From: Candidatus Kapaibacterium thiocyanatum
GTDB taxonomy: Bacteria > Bacteroidota > Ignavibacteria > Kapaibacteriales > Kapaibacteriaceae
Length of the DNA: 64,000 nt
Reading direction: 5' to 3'
NCBI GenBank assembly: GCA_001899175.1
Contig: MKVH01000013.1
Location: 124,001-188,000, forward strand
Part shown: one piece after another, positions 47,725 to 58,046 of the stretch
How the letters are laid out: every line of letters starts with the position of its first letter
Numbering within the stretch: the first letter of the stretch is position 1
The notes under the pieces: generated by a model
The model's input: the letters and a program-made list of their open reading frames with translations, nothing else
The model's database searches: none
Told to the model about the DNA's origin: nothing
Program-made: the position numbers and the translations under genes

Positions 47725-47755
47725 CGAAAATACGGAGCTATCTCCAATTCACAAA
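47725..47755 (-). promoter_or_regulatory. Bacteroidota-like promoter of yceD-rpmF-fab operon
   Basis: On the minus strand, TTTG (47752-47755), 19 bp spacer, TATTTTCG (47725-47732). The first element fits the -33 TTTG and the second TAnnTTTG with one change. It is 33 bp before the yceD-like ATG. Seen directly; activity inferred. Confidence 0.5.
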
Positions 47756-47773
47756 GGGGCAAGGCCCCGAAGA

Positions 47774-49486
47774 TCAGTCTCCGAGGCTCTTGAGGTTCTG
47801 CTTGGCCGTACCGTTGTTGGGGTTGATCTTGAGGACTTCCCGGTAGTACTTCCTGGCGTTGGCCGCATCGTTCAGGCACTGGTAGCCGACGGCGGTCCAG
47901 AGATGCATGGCTTCGCTTCTGGGGTCGATCTCGAGGCCGGTCTTCGACCTGTCCACGACCTGCTGGCAGCGCTTTGCGGTGAGATCCATGCCGTTCAGAC
48001 GTCCGATGGCACCGATCGCGGCCTGCTTGTCCGAGGCCGAACCGTTCCGTCCGAGCATGACGACCTTTTCGAAGAGGCCCCTGGCACGTGCTTCGTCGTT
48101 CTGGATGAGGGTGATTTCCGCAAGCCGCGAGAGGAAGTACGGCGTCAGGGAATCCTTGGCCACGGCACGTTCATACATTGCCCGAGCGCTGTCCACGAGA
48201 CTGTCGGCGAAGAAGTTGTTGCCGATGAGAACCATGATGCGGGCATCGAGCGAGTCGGAACAGTTGGCGAGACGCATCTTCAGGATGCGCGTCGAAGCCT
48301 CGTTCTTCTGCTGTTGCTGCAGCAGGACTCCGTACCGGAACATGAAGGTGCACTGCTTCGGATCGGCCGTGGCGGCACGGTCCATGACGCTGATGGCCTT
48401 GGCCGTATCCCCTGCCAGGACGAGCGTTGCGCCGTAGTACCAGAGATCCTGGGACTCCAGCGTGGTCGATGCGCTTTCGACCTTGCCGAAGAGCTCTGCC
48501 GACTTGGCCCAGTTCTTGGCGAAGAACTGGCAGCGGGCCATGAGGAGCGAGGCCTTGGAACGCACGGAATCGATCTGGCGTGCGGCATCGTCGAGATGCT
48601 GACGTGCCGAGTCGCATTCGCGCACTTCGTAGAAGGAGTTGCCGAGGTACCAGCTCGCCAGCGGATTACCGGTACCGACGGGGCGCAACTGACGATAGCG
48701 GATGAGGGAGCCTGCCGCTTCGCGGTAGCGCTTGCCGAGGTAGAGGATCTTGCCCTTCTCGAACCACGCCCGTGCATTCTTCGGATCGAGTTGCGTCACC
48801 TTGTCCCATTCGATCAGCGAGCGCTTGAACAGCTCGTTGGCGAGTTCGTTGTCCGATTCCCTGTTCGCCTGCGCCCAGTAGCATTGGGCGAGGTTGAAGT
48901 GGGGCTGGACGAGATCGGGGTCGAGCTTGACGGCTTCTTCGTAGTTCGCGATGGCGAGGTCGAAGACGGGTTGCGGCTTGTAGTTGAAGTAGATGTTGCC
49001 CAGGGCGATGTAGGCATCGGGGCTGGACGCGAACTTGGCCTTCGCCGTCGTAGCCACGAGTTCGGCACTGCCGAGCGAGTCGGCGGCGATGAGCGCGTCC
49101 ACGAGCAGCAGCGAGCTTTGCACGCTGTTCGACTTCTTGATCTGCTTGCGCAGCAGCGATGCGGCTTCGAGGCTGTTTCCGCTCTCCATCAGGGCTTCGG
49201 AATACAGCCAGACGTTTTCGTCACGCTGATTGTCCTCTTCGTACAGACGCTTGCCGTACATCAAGGCCGTATCGGCGATGTCGAGTTCGAGATAGATGCG
49301 CGTGGCCGTAGCCAGAACCTTCTGGTTCGTCGGATGCTTCCTGATGGCGTAGCGGATCTCCTCCACGGCACGTACGTAGTCCTGATCCTTGACATGGGCT
49401 TCGGCCTTATCCAGTTCAGGCTGCGCCATCGCGGCGGACAGGCCCATCAGGAATACGGCGAGCGTGGTGCACAGTGGTTTCATCAT
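47774..49486 (-). CDS. Exported TPR protein of the Ton cluster
   Basis: A 570-residue protein with signal peptide (LAVFLMGLSAAMAQ) and many TPR-like helical pairs, for example NYEEAVKLDPDLVQPHFNLA, WDKVTQLDPKNARAWFEKG and AMYERAVAKDSLTPYFLSRL, ending with YREVLKINPNNGTAKQNL. It is the last gene of the exbB-exbD-exbD-tonB-PstS-like run, 14 bp after the PstS-like gene. A TPR protein commonly accompanies this Bacteroidota cluster and may be a periplasmic scaffold. The start is one of two adjacent ATGs (49486 or 49483). Confidence 0.75.
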   Translation of the reverse strand: MMKPLCTTLAVFLMGLSAAMAQPELDKAEAHVKDQDYVRAVEEIRYAIRKHPTNQKVLATATRIYLELDIADTALMYGKRLYEEDNQRDENVWLYSEALMESGNSLEAASLLRKQIKKSNSVQSSLLLVDALIAADSLGSAELVATTAKAKFASSPDAYIALGNIYFNYKPQPVFDLAIANYEEAVKLDPDLVQPHFNLAQCYWAQANRESDNELANELFKRSLIEWDKVTQLDPKNARAWFEKGKILYLGKRYREAAGSLIRYRQLRPVGTGNPLASWYLGNSFYEVRECDSARQHLDDAARQIDSVRSKASLLMARCQFFAKNWAKSAELFGKVESASTTLESQDLWYYGATLVLAGDTAKAISVMDRAATADPKQCTFMFRYGVLLQQQQKNEASTRILKMRLANCSDSLDARIMVLIGNNFFADSLVDSARAMYERAVAKDSLTPYFLSRLAEITLIQNDEARARGLFEKVVMLGRNGSASDKQAAIGAIGRLNGMDLTAKRCQQVVDRSKTGLEIDPRSEAMHLWTAVGYQCLNDAANARKYYREVLKINPNNGTAKQNLKSLGD

Positions 49487-49500
49487 GTTGTGGACTGTTC

Positions 49501-50463
49501 CTATTCTTCTGGTACAAGGACGATCTTCATGTGTCCGGGTTCGATACCGGCTTCGCCGAACGTTCGCTGCGCCTTCGCATCGCGCGAGAGATAGACCGCG
49601 AATCCCGACGGCAGACTGTATTGACTTGGTGGATCCTTCAGGTAGATATAGACCGGCACGGGATACGGATAGAGGCCCTGCACCAGCCATCCCTGATGGA
49701 CCGGTTTCGGAGAGACCGCGACCCCGTTGGAATCCGTATAGCCGATACGCAACATCTTCACCGACGTGTCGTGGACGAACTGGGAGAGCAGGCCTACGCC
49801 GATGAGATCCTTCGAGGCACGTATGCGCTCACGGACGAATTCGAAGGATGATTGCGTCGGGATCTTCGGCTCGATGGAGGCCAGCTTCCCTCGCGGCCTC
49901 TTCCCGTTCGTGACGAGCTTCATGAGGTTACCGTAGACGGACGAGCCGGCGCCGGGAACGATGAACGTAGGAGCTGGCGTTCCCTTCGGATACTGATCCA
50001 TGTCCACCTGCCCCCCTTCCAGCCACGTCCGGATATGTTCGGCATTGAGCGTATCGCTGGGATAGGACTTCGCGGCATAGAAGACCAGGGCATCGCGTGC
50101 GATGAGCGTCCGTGGGAAGGACGCTGCGCGTCCCGCATCCTGTGCCGAATCTTCGTCCGGCAGAAGGTCCCGCGCCACGATGCATGCCCGCGTTTCCAGC
50201 CGGAACAGATCGGCGAGGGCCTGACGCCCGGATTCCGGAACGAGTTCGATGTGGGCGTCGGGGTAGTCCTTGTCGTAGGCGGCTTTCGCTGCCTTGAAGA
50301 GCGGTTCGATCTCGGCGTCGATGGTGATCGTCGCCGTACCGGACAGCGCCGTTTCCTGGAGCCTCGCCCTGTTCCCTGCCTGCTCTTCGCCACCGCAGGC
50401 GGCGGCGATAAGGGCAATGATCGTCAGGGCGATGGGAATCGGGCTATTCCTCATCATCGTCAT
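49501..50463 (-). CDS. PstS-like substrate-binding lipoprotein
   Basis: A 320-residue lipoprotein (lipobox IAAACG, Cys23) of the PstS-like periplasmic-binding superfamily, with the phosphate-binding-like GAGSSVYG loop, KGTPAPTFIVPG and YPYPVPVYIYLK. No PstC/PstA/PstB genes are near. It instead belongs to a TonB cluster in which a PstS-like protein often replaces a separate transporter role; it may bind a ligand in the periplasm for the Ton system. It overlaps the upstream small membrane gene by 20 bp. Start may be 50463, 50457 or 50454. Confidence 0.7.
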   Translation of the reverse strand: MTMMRNSPIPIALTIIALIAAACGGEEQAGNRARLQETALSGTATITIDAEIEPLFKAAKAAYDKDYPDAHIELVPESGRQALADLFRLETRACIVARDLLPDEDSAQDAGRAASFPRTLIARDALVFYAAKSYPSDTLNAEHIRTWLEGGQVDMDQYPKGTPAPTFIVPGAGSSVYGNLMKLVTNGKRPRGKLASIEPKIPTQSSFEFVRERIRASKDLIGVGLLSQFVHDTSVKMLRIGYTDSNGVAVSPKPVHQGWLVQGLYPYPVPVYIYLKDPPSQYSLPSGFAVYLSRDAKAQRTFGEAGIEPGHMKIVLVPEE

Positions 50464-50641
50464 TGGACCTCCTGCGGGCTAGTATATACATCACGAGACG
50501 AAGCGTACCGAAGAGAATGACGACAATTCCGAAGATCTCGTGGAGAGGCGAGGATAGGCCCTTGAACGGAGAAATGCCGCCGAGGATCGCCATTCCGACA
50601 AGAATGACCAGTATCCTGGCGGCATAGTTGATGACGGTCAT
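50444..50641 (-). CDS. Small membrane protein between tonB and PstS-like gene
   Basis: A 65-residue protein with two transmembrane helices (ILVILVGMAILGG and IFGIVVILFGTLRLVMY) and a charged end (RRRSNDDDEE). It lies 16 bp after tonB and overlaps the PstS-like gene, so it is in the operon. I do not recognise a family. Its position suggests an accessory to the Ton complex. Confidence 0.55.
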   Translation of the reverse strand: MTVINYAARILVILVGMAILGGISPFKGLSSPLHEIFGIVVILFGTLRLVMYILARRRSNDDDEE

Positions 50642-50657
50642 GTCGTACGAGGACCGT

Positions 50658-51452
50658 TTAGTGCAGGCGGAACCGGATAGGTATACGTACCCATACGGAT
50701 ACAGGATTGCCGTTCTGGATACCGGGCGTGAACTGCGTTCCGCGAACGGCCCTGACGGCCTCTTCGTTCAGCAGCGTGTTGTCCGACTCCATCACCTTGA
50801 TGTCCTTGATGCTTCCATCCTTGCCGATCAGTGCCGCGACGAGGACCTGGCCTTCGATACCGTTGCGCTGTGCCATCTTCGGATACTGCACACGGCGCTG
50901 GAGACCTTCATAGTCGAAACCCGGTTCCTTCTCGACGGCCACGAAGTCGTCGACGTCCGGAATTTCCTCGCGCTGTTCGATCTGCAGGTTCGCGTTCGGA
51001 TCCACGCCGATACCGTCGCTGAAACCACCCATGTCGTTGCCATCGCCACCGACGGCCGAGGCACGGTTGATTTCATCCACGTTGGCGAAGTCTTTGGCAT
51101 CCGGGGCGATCAGGGCATCCGGAACCGGAACCGGTGTACCGGCACGTGCGGCCGGACCCGATGCCGCTGCCGGCATGTTGGCAGGCGGCGGTGGGGGCGG
51201 CACATCGGCATCCGTCGGCGGCGGGGCCAGGTTGTCGATGCTCACGCGGACGAGCTTGACCTTGACCACGTTCGGCGGCGGAAACAGCATCGCCATCACC
51301 GTCTTGTACGTGAAGTTGATGAGCAGGAGCAGCAACAGGGCGGCCGTCGTATAGACGAAGGCCCGGACGGTGTTCCGGCTGATGATTTCCTTCAGCTCGG
51401 TGGCACCGTACTTCAACTGCTCGAAGGGGTTCTTTGCAGCGATGGTACTCAT
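50658..51452 (-). CDS. tonB: TonB energy transducer
   Basis: A 264-residue TonB. One N-terminal transmembrane helix (about 32-49, VYTTAALLLLLLINFTY), a Pro-rich linker (VPPPPPPANMPAA), and the C-terminal TonB domain with QRRVQYPKMAQRNGIEGQVL and QFTPGIQNGNPVSVWVRIPIRF. It carries proton-motive energy to outer-membrane receptors. The ATG overlaps the exbD stop by 4 bp. The C-terminal domain is complete. Confidence 0.93.
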   Translation of the reverse strand: MSTIAAKNPFEQLKYGATELKEIISRNTVRAFVYTTAALLLLLLINFTYKTVMAMLFPPPNVVKVKLVRVSIDNLAPPPTDADVPPPPPPANMPAAASGPAARAGTPVPVPDALIAPDAKDFANVDEINRASAVGGDGNDMGGFSDGIGVDPNANLQIEQREEIPDVDDFVAVEKEPGFDYEGLQRRVQYPKMAQRNGIEGQVLVAALIGKDGSIKDIKVMESDNTLLNEEAVRAVRGTQFTPGIQNGNPVSVWVRIPIRFRLH

Positions 51453-52003
51453 AGTCCCTTGATCTCCTCGACGTCCTTGTCTTCCATCGGAGCGACGGTG
51501 AACTTGCGGCTCCGTTCGTTGATACCGGCCTGCTTCAAGCCCTGGATGATCTGCGGCTCGGCCTGGTTCAGTATGTCGAGAACCTCGACGACTCGTCCGT
51601 ACTGGACGTTCTTACCCGACTTCAGCACGACGATACACCTGTTCTTGAGGGCCACGTTCTGATCGACGACGACCTTCATGAGATCTTTTACCGACGACAC
51701 GGGCGTCGGCTGGTCCATACCTTGATTGTAAAAAAGCTTGCCGTCGTCCCGCACGCGGATGGTGAACAGTTCGGACTGTTTCACCTCGACCGGCTTGTCT
51801 ATCTCGGGCGGTACCGACATCTCCATGGTCTGCGGCGTGATCATCGACGTCGTGAGCATGAAGAACGTCAGCAGAAGGAAGGTAATGTCAACGAGCGGGG
51901 TCATGTCCAGACGGAAGCCAAGACGTTTCTTGGCCTTCCGCTTGCCTTTCTTCCCGCGCCGCTGTCCGCCTCCTCCGCCGAGCGCCTCGCCTCCACCTGC
52001 CAT
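51449..52003 (-). CDS. exbD: ExbD/TolR biopolymer transport protein
   Basis: A 184-residue ExbD. The N-terminus is basic (RRGKKGKRKAKKRLGFRLD), followed by the single transmembrane helix DMTPLVDITFLLLTFFM with the conserved Asp for proton flow, and a periplasmic domain. It pairs with ExbB in the inner membrane. It is the second of two ExbD copies and overlaps tonB. Confidence 0.92.
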   Translation of the reverse strand: MAGGGEALGGGGGQRRGKKGKRKAKKRLGFRLDMTPLVDITFLLLTFFMLTTSMITPQTMEMSVPPEIDKPVEVKQSELFTIRVRDDGKLFYNQGMDQPTPVSSVKDLMKVVVDQNVALKNRCIVVLKSGKNVQYGRVVEVLDILNQAEPQIIQGLKQAGINERSRKFTVAPMEDKDVEEIKGL

Positions 52004-52051
52004 AGGTTGGGTCTCCTGTTTTCTCGTATTCCGTTAGGGGTGCAGGCCGGA

Positions 52052-52576
52052 TTATCCGCCCTGCTTCTTGTCCGTGACGAAGTTGAAGGATGTCGCGCGA
52101 TTCTTCCGCATCTCTTCCATCGCATTCTCGATGTACTGATAACGGACACGCCTGTCGGCATCCACTGCGAACCTCGCTCTCGAATTGATGATACGTGCGG
52201 ACTGGATCATGGTCCCGAGCCACTTGAGGTCGGTGACCTTGAACTGCCCGGTCGTCTCCTTCGCACCCGGATACTGCTTCGCCATCATATCCTGGGCGAG
52301 CTTCATGCGATCCTGCTCGTTGACCATGGATACGTAGTAGGCCGTGTCCTTCGTCACCGAATCGATACCGACCTTGATCAGTACCAGATCGTTCTCCGGC
52401 AGCTTCGTCGTGTCTGCCGACGACTGCGGGCGCTTGATGACGAACTTCTGTTCCGACTCCGTTTCGGACTTGAACTTGGCGGTGAACATGAAGAACGTCA
52501 GCAGGAGGAACGTGATGTCCACCAGCGGCGTCATGTCCATCGTCACGCCAATCCGCTTCTTTTTAATCTTCGACAT
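52052..52576 (-). CDS. exbD: ExbD/TolR biopolymer transport protein
   Basis: A 174-residue ExbD. After a short basic N-terminus (KIKKKRIGVTMDMTPLVDITF) comes the transmembrane helix with the proton-carrying Asp and a periplasmic domain. It lies between exbB and the other exbD. Two adjacent ExbD copies are a usual feature of Bacteroidota Ton clusters. Confidence 0.92.
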   Translation of the reverse strand: MSKIKKKRIGVTMDMTPLVDITFLLLTFFMFTAKFKSETESEQKFVIKRPQSSADTTKLPENDLVLIKVGIDSVTKDTAYYVSMVNEQDRMKLAQDMMAKQYPGAKETTGQFKVTDLKWLGTMIQSARIINSRARFAVDADRRVRYQYIENAMEEMRKNRATSFNFVTDKKQGG

Positions 52577-52612
52577 GCCGTATTCCCGTTAGATAAAACG
52601 AAACGGTCCGGA

Positions 52613-53407
52613 TCAATGGTTACCGCCGGTGCGAACCGACAGTGTTTCCATAAGGTCAAGGATCGTTTCATCCATGGTATAGACGAAGTTGTCGACCTTG
52701 GTCGTGAAGAAGTTGTAGGCAACGATCGAGAGGATGGCTGCGAGCAGACCACCGGCCGTGTTGTACAGTGCTTCCGAGATACCGATGGAGAGCATCTGAG
52801 CGGAAACCGTTCCACCGGCACCCAGTGCCTGGAACGACTTGATCATCCCGATGGTGGTACCGAGCAGACCGATCATCGTCGAGATCGAAGCGACCGTCGA
52901 CAGCATGACGAGATTCTTTTCGAGCAGTGGCGTTTCGAGATTCATGTTCTCGTCGATCACACGCTGTACGTCGGCGAGCTTCTGGTCGGGATTCATCTTG
53001 CCATCGTGCTCGACGGCGCGGTAGCGTTCGACGGCAGCACGGAGAACGTTGGCCATGGAACCGCGCTGCGTATCACATTCCTTGATGGCGGCATCGTAGT
53101 TGCCCTTGCCCACGAGTTCGACGATCTTCTTGCCGAACGCATGCATGTTGCTCTTGCCTTCGGCCTTCTTGATGGACAGGAAACGCTCGAACGTATACGT
53201 GATGGCGAGGAGAAGGCAGGCGATGAGAAGGCCCACCAGAATACCACCCGTATAGATCATCCCCCACATGTTCTGGGGATTATGCATGTCGACGACGCCA
53301 GTCTTGGGATCACGGAAGTTGGCATCGGCGCCAAGCAGGAGGTAGAACACCAGGTAGGCGACCACAAGACACGCCACGGTGATGATCACGTTCGTCATGT
53401 TCTTCAT
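52613..53407 (-). CDS. exbB: MotA/TolQ/ExbB proton channel family protein
   Basis: A 264-residue ExbB/TolQ protein with three or four transmembrane helices (residues about 5-25, 50-75, 175-200 and 220-245). The conserved STVASISTMIGLLGTTIGMI and GISEALYNTAGGLLAAILS stretches contain the Thr/Pro-lined proton pathway. It forms the motor with ExbD that energises TonB. First of the exbB-exbD-exbD-tonB order. A 39-bp gap follows the STAS gene. Confidence 0.93.
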   Translation of the reverse strand: MKNMTNVIITVACLVVAYLVFYLLLGADANFRDPKTGVVDMHNPQNMWGMIYTGGILVGLLIACLLLAITYTFERFLSIKKAEGKSNMHAFGKKIVELVGKGNYDAAIKECDTQRGSMANVLRAAVERYRAVEHDGKMNPDQKLADVQRVIDENMNLETPLLEKNLVMLSTVASISTMIGLLGTTIGMIKSFQALGAGGTVSAQMLSIGISEALYNTAGGLLAAILSIVAYNFFTTKVDNFVYTMDETILDLMETLSVRTGGNH

Positions 53408-53446
53408 ACGACACCCTTATTGAAACAGGACTGTTTGTTAACAGCG

Positions 53447-53803
53447 TTATGATGACACGTTCTGACTCGATTTGGCTACTTCCACCGTCGGAAACAAAGG
53501 AAACACCAGCTCGAGTTTTGTTACAGCAAAAATTTGTCCGATGGTACCGTTCATGCCCGCGAGCGCGATGACTCCACCACGCCTCGCCAGCGCCGCGTGT
53601 GCGGCGAGCAATGCACTGATGAAGGATGAATTGAGATAGGAAACGTCGGCGAGATCTACGATCACATGCGGACGCTCGCGCTTCGTCAACCCCACGAACA
53701 CATCGCGTAATGCATCCGTCTCCTCTCCACCAATGAACTGCCCGTTCAGGGATACGATCGTAATTGTCCCTTCGTCCCGTACATCGATCTGCTCGTCAAG
53801 CAT
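53447..53803 (-). CDS. STAS-domain anti-sigma factor antagonist
   Basis: A 118-residue STAS protein. The pattern DLADVSYLNSSFISALLAAH (from about residue 53) includes the conserved Ser that is phosphorylated by an anti-sigma kinase in SpoIIAA-type proteins, here within NSSF. It is soluble. The gene precedes exbB by 39 bp and may be co-transcribed with the Ton cluster. A TAGTTTTG box (53842-53849) lies 38 bp upstream, without a good -33. Target sigma or kinase is not in the window. Confidence 0.8.
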   Translation of the reverse strand: MLDEQIDVRDEGTITIVSLNGQFIGGEETDALRDVFVGLTKRERPHVIVDLADVSYLNSSFISALLAAHAALARRGGVIALAGMNGTIGQIFAVTKLELVFPLFPTVEVAKSSQNVSS

Positions 53804-53917
53804 TCGTTCCTGCCTTGCCGACGCGACTGTACGCGAGCGGCCAAAACTAACAAAAAACGACCAACGCCATTGACGCTTATTGGCGCCAGGGCAAAGGTAT
53901 TACTGCATCATAACATA

Positions 53918-54793
53918 TCAGACCATCGTTCCGGACACGATCCGCGGTATTCCGGCAAGATCGTCGATGACCTCGACGGTCATGCCGGCCTCGCGCGCAA
54001 GGTCGGCCACGATATCGGCCTGTCCGGCCATCACTTCAACCAGCATGTGGCCTCCCGGTTCCAGGGTCCGTTTCATCATATCGATACAACGCCGGAAGAA
54101 CGTGAGTCCGTCCGCATCGTCCGTCAACGCAATGTGAGGTTCGTAGTCCCTCACCTCTTCCTGCAGCGTCGGTATTTCGGACACAGGAATGTACGGAGGA
54201 TTCATGGTTACGAGGTGGAACCGTCCCTCCGGCCATGCGTCCAGGACATCCATCACCTCGACGTCCACCCTGTCCTCCATACCGTGCTCGCGAGCATTCT
54301 CCCTCGCGATCCTTACGGCTCCCGGCGATACGTCCACCGCGAGCCAGTGCGACGTCTTCGCATGAACGGCGATGGCAACCGGAATGCATCCCGAACCGGT
54401 TCCGATATCGAGGCAGCGGGCACCGTCCGTATCCGCAAGGATCCGGATCGCTCGTTGGACGAGGAACTCCGTTTCAGGACGCGGGATGAGGACATCCGGC
54501 GCGACCGTGAACAGGAGTCCATAGAAATCTGCCTTGCCGACGATGTACTGCAGCGGTTCGTGCCGTACCCTCCGTTGTATCATGGCTTTGAGTGCTGCCA
54601 GCTCGTCCTTGCCGAGCGGACGTTCGAAGTCCGTATACAATTGTACGCGCGAACACTCCAGCACGGAGCAGAGCATCAGCTCGACCGTCAATCGGGGTGA
54701 ATCGATATCCTTCTCGCGAAAGTAGTCGGATCCCCACCGGATCAGGTCGAGAACCGTCCACTGCTTCTCAAGCGCCGGCACCGGTCTTCGCAT
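53918..54793 (-). CDS. prmC: Peptide chain release factor N5-glutamine methyltransferase
   Basis: A 291-residue PrmC/HemK. The catalytic NPPY motif is in [10 protein letters not shown] and the SAM site is [15 protein letters not shown]. It methylates the Gln of release factors RF1 and RF2. It overlaps carB by 26 bp at its start, an unusually long overlap. The family is certain from NPPY plus the GxGxG stretch and the N-terminal helical domain. Confidence 0.92.
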   Translation of the reverse strand: MRRPVPALEKQWTVLDLIRWGSDYFREKDIDSPRLTVELMLCSVLECSRVQLYTDFERPLGKDELAALKAMIQRRVRHEPLQYIVGKADFYGLLFTVAPDVLIPRPETEFLVQRAIRILADTDGARCLDIGTGSGCIPVAIAVHAKTSHWLAVDVSPGAVRIARENAREHGMEDRVDVEVMDVLDAWPEGRFHLVTMNPPYIPVSEIPTLQEEVRDYEPHIALTDDADGLTFFRRCIDMMKRTLEPGGHMLVEVMAGQADIVADLAREAGMTVEVIDDLAGIPRIVSGTMV

Positions 54794-57700
54794 AGTACTC
54801 CTGGAGCGACGTGGACGTAAAGGTCTCCGTGCGCAATGCCCGGATACCGCTCAGGCTCGCATCGGCGGCCGCCAGCGTCGTGAAGAACGGAACCTTGTAC
54901 TTCATTGCCGTCTGTCCCATCACGTACTCGTCGTAACGGGCATTCTCACCCAGGGGCGTATTGATCACGATATGGACCTCACCGCTGGCGATCTGGTCGA
55001 CGATGCTCGGACGTCCTTCATAGTGCTTGAGCACCGACTGCGCCTGAACGCCGTGCTCCTGGAGGAACTGGGCCGTACCGCGGGTAGCCAGGATGTTGAA
55101 GCCGAGTTCGGCATATCCCCTGGCCATTTCAACGGCACGCTGGGACTTGTCGTGCGTGCTGAGCGAGATGAAGACGTTGCCTTCGGTAGGTAGTGTGTTT
55201 CCGGCGGAGATGTGTGACTTGACGATGGCGCGGCCGAACGAGCTGTCCATACCCATGACCTCTCCCGTGGACCGCATTTCGGGTCCGAGGAAGACGTTCA
55301 CGCGCGGGAACTTGGTGAAGGGGAAGACGGATTCCTTGATGGCCACACGGCCGATGTTCGTTGAGAAGTCCTTCACGCCCATGTCGGCGAGCTTCTCCCC
55401 TACCATGACGCGCGTGGCGATCTGGGCGAGAAGGACGCCCGTCGCCTTCGATACGAAGGGTACCGTCCGCGAAGCACGCGGATTGACCTCCAGGACGTAG
55501 ACGGTGTCGTGCTGGACCGCGAACTGGATGTTAAGGAGACCGATCACGTTCAGTTCCCGGGCGAGCGCACGCGTATAGGTCTTCATGGTCTCGAGCTGCT
55601 CGTCGGTGATGTTGTACGGGGGAAGCACGCAGGACGAATCGCCGGAGTGCACACCGGCTTCCTCGATGTGCTGCATCACGCCGCCGATGACGACCGATTC
55701 ACCGTCGGCGACGGCATCGACGTCGAATTCGTAGGCGTTCTCGAGGAAGTGGTCGATCAGTACCTGTCTGGTGGGATCCTGGGCGATCGCGTTCTGCATG
55801 TAGGTGCGCAGGGACTCCTCACGGTAGCAGATCTGCATGGCGCGGCCTCCGAGCACGTAGCTGGGACGTACCAGGACGGGATAGCCGATACGTTCAGCGA
55901 TGATCACGGCCTCGTCTTCCGAGAGCGACGTTCCCCAGGGAGGACATGCGATGCCCAGCCTGGCCAGCAGATCACCGAAGCGTTTGCGGTCTTCGGCGAG
56001 GTCGATCCCTTCGGGCGACGTTCCGATCAGCGGTACGCCGGCATCGGCAAGACGCTGGGCGAGCTTCAGTGGCGTCTGGCCGCCGAACGTCACCACGACA
56101 CCATCCGGGCGTTCGAGTTCGACGACGTTCATCACGTCCTCGAAGGTCAGCGGTTCGAAGTAGAGTCTGTTCGTCGTGTCGTAGTCGGTGGAGACAGTCT
56201 CGGGATTGCAGTTGATCATGATGGCTTCGTAGCCGATCTTCCGCAGGGCGAAAACGCCCTGGACGCAGCAGTAATCGAATTCGATGCCCTGGCCGATCCG
56301 GTTCGGACCGCTTCCGAGGATGATGACTTTCCTGCTCGTACTCGGTACCGCTTCGTTCTCCTGTCCATAGGTCGAGTAGTGATACGGTGTCTCGGACTCG
56401 AATTCGGCGGCGCAGGTATCGACGGTCTTGTAGACCGGTATCACGCCGAGTTCCTTACGTCGTGCCCTGACCTGGGCTTCGGACGTTCCGGTCATGAGGG
56501 AGATCTGGACGTCGGAGAAGCCCATGTTCTTTATGTGGCGGAAGTCCACGGCCGAGATCGACGCCAGGCCCTGCCCCGATTCCGTACGTTCGATAATGGA
56601 ATGTCCTGTGTCGATGATCTCACGGCACTGCTCGATGAACCACGGATCGTACTTCGTGAGCATGTGGATTTCGTCCGTCGACATTCCGAAGCGGAGCGCA
56701 TCGACGAGGTCGAACATCGATGTCGACGTGCGGATGCGCAGCCGTGAGCGGAGCGGCGCGAGATTGTTCTCGTCGGGACGTTCGAGCGTGCAGAGCTCAA
56801 CCCTGTCGAAGCCGAAACCGTGACGGTTCTGTTCGAGGCTTCGCATGGACTTCTGCAGGGCTTCCTTGAAGGTGCGGCCGAAGGCCATCACCTCGCCGAC
56901 GGATTTCATCTGGACGCCGAGCGTGTTATCCGATTCGCGGAACTTCTCGAAGTCCCAGCGCGGGAACTTGACGACGACGTAGTCGATGGAGGGCTCGAAA
57001 CAGGCAGGCGTCTTCTTCGTGATGTCGTTGAGGATTTCGTCGAGCGTGAATCCGACGGCGAGCTTCGCGGCGATCTTGGCGATGGGGAACCCCGTGGCCT
57101 TGGATGCCAGGGCCGAGCTGCGGGATACGCGCGGATTCATCTCGATCACGATCATGCGGCCGGTCCTGGGATCGATGGCGAACTGGATGTTCGATCCTCC
57201 CGTTTCCACGCCGATCTCGCGGATGATGCGCAGTGCTGCGTCGCGCATGCGCTGGTATTCGCGGTCCGTGAGCGTCTGTGCCGGTGCCACGGTGATGGAA
57301 TCCCCGGTATGCACACCCATCGGGTCCACGTTCTCGATGGAGCAGATGATGACGACGTTGTCCTTCGTGTCCCGCATCACTTCGAGTTCGTACTCCTTCC
57401 ATCCGATCACGCTCTCTTCGACCAGAACGCGGTGGACGGGGCTGGCGACGAGGCCCGAGCGCAGCATTTCACGATACTCTTCCATGTTGTAGGCAATACC
57501 GCCGCCGGTGCCCCCCATCGTGAAAGACGGGCGGATGATGACCGGGAAGCCGATTTGGTCGATCATGGCCATGCCCTGATCGAAGTCGTTCACGAAGCCG
57601 CCGCGCGGCATGTCCATGTCGCAGCGCTTCATCGCCTCGAGAAACTGTTCGCGGTCCTCGGCCATGTTGATCGACTTGATCTGCGAACCGATGAGAGCGA

Positions 57701-58037
57701 TGTCGTACTTCTCGAGGATGCCCCGTTCGTGCAGTGCCATGGCCGCATTGAGGGCGACCTGGCCGCCCATCGTGGGCAGGATGGCGTCCGGACGTTCCTT
57801 GCGGATCACTTCCTCGATGAACTCCGGTGTGATCGGTTCGACGTAGGTCGCGTCGGCCACGTTCGGATCGGTCATGATCGTGGCGGGATTGGAATTGATC
57901 AGTACGACGCGATAGCCTTCCTCCTTGAGCACCTTGCAGGCTTGCGTGCCTGAATAGTCGAATTCGCAGGCCTGGCCGATGACGATCGGGCCGGAGCCGA
58001 TGACGAGAATACAGGAGAGGTCGGTACGACGAGGCAT
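54768..58037 (-). CDS. carB: Carbamoyl phosphate synthase large subunit
   Basis: A 1089-residue CarB, full length. Both ATP-grasp halves are present, with [20 protein letters not shown] and [35 protein letters not shown] in the second. The C-terminal MGS-like allosteric domain follows. It makes carbamoyl phosphate for pyrimidine and arginine synthesis. The small subunit carA is not in the window. pyrB lies 9 bp upstream on the same strand, so the two are an operon. Confidence 0.96.
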   Translation of the reverse strand: MPRRTDLSCILVIGSGPIVIGQACEFDYSGTQACKVLKEEGYRVVLINSNPATIMTDPNVADATYVEPITPEFIEEVIRKERPDAILPTMGGQVALNAAMALHERGILEKYDIALIGSQIKSINMAEDREQFLEAMKRCDMDMPRGGFVNDFDQGMAMIDQIGFPVIIRPSFTMGGTGGGIAYNMEEYREMLRSGLVASPVHRVLVEESVIGWKEYELEVMRDTKDNVVIICSIENVDPMGVHTGDSITVAPAQTLTDREYQRMRDAALRIIREIGVETGGSNIQFAIDPRTGRMIVIEMNPRVSRSSALASKATGFPIAKIAAKLAVGFTLDEILNDITKKTPACFEPSIDYVVVKFPRWDFEKFRESDNTLGVQMKSVGEVMAFGRTFKEALQKSMRSLEQNRHGFGFDRVELCTLERPDENNLAPLRSRLRIRTSTSMFDLVDALRFGMSTDEIHMLTKYDPWFIEQCREIIDTGHSIIERTESGQGLASISAVDFRHIKNMGFSDVQISLMTGTSEAQVRARRKELGVIPVYKTVDTCAAEFESETPYHYSTYGQENEAVPSTSRKVIILGSGPNRIGQGIEFDYCCVQGVFALRKIGYEAIMINCNPETVSTDYDTTNRLYFEPLTFEDVMNVVELERPDGVVVTFGGQTPLKLAQRLADAGVPLIGTSPEGIDLAEDRKRFGDLLARLGIACPPWGTSLSEDEAVIIAERIGYPVLVRPSYVLGGRAMQICYREESLRTYMQNAIAQDPTRQVLIDHFLENAYEFDVDAVADGESVVIGGVMQHIEEAGVHSGDSSCVLPPYNITDEQLETMKTYTRALARELNVIGLLNIQFAVQHDTVYVLEVNPRASRTVPFVSKATGVLLAQIATRVMVGEKLADMGVKDFSTNIGRVAIKESVFPFTKFPRVNVFLGPEMRSTGEVMGMDSSFGRAIVKSHISAGNTLPTEGNVFISLSTHDKSQRAVEMARGYAELGFNILATRGTAQFLQEHGVQAQSVLKHYEGRPSIVDQIASGEVHIVINTPLGENARYDEYVMGQTAMKYKVPFFTTLAAADASLSGIRALRTETFTSTSLQEYYAKTGAGA

Positions 58038-58046
58038 GGAAGTCCT

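Noticed and set aside
47111-49594. Long plus-strand frame opposite the TPR and yceD-like genes
   Set aside because: Its sequence is the complement of clear genes, has no recognisable motif, and spans several gene boundaries of the real operon.
53860-53897. Possible terminator between prmC and the STAS gene (CGCCA/TGGCG stem)
   Set aside because: Only a 5-bp stem with an 11-nt loop, and the T-run is 8 bp away from the stem; too weak to call.
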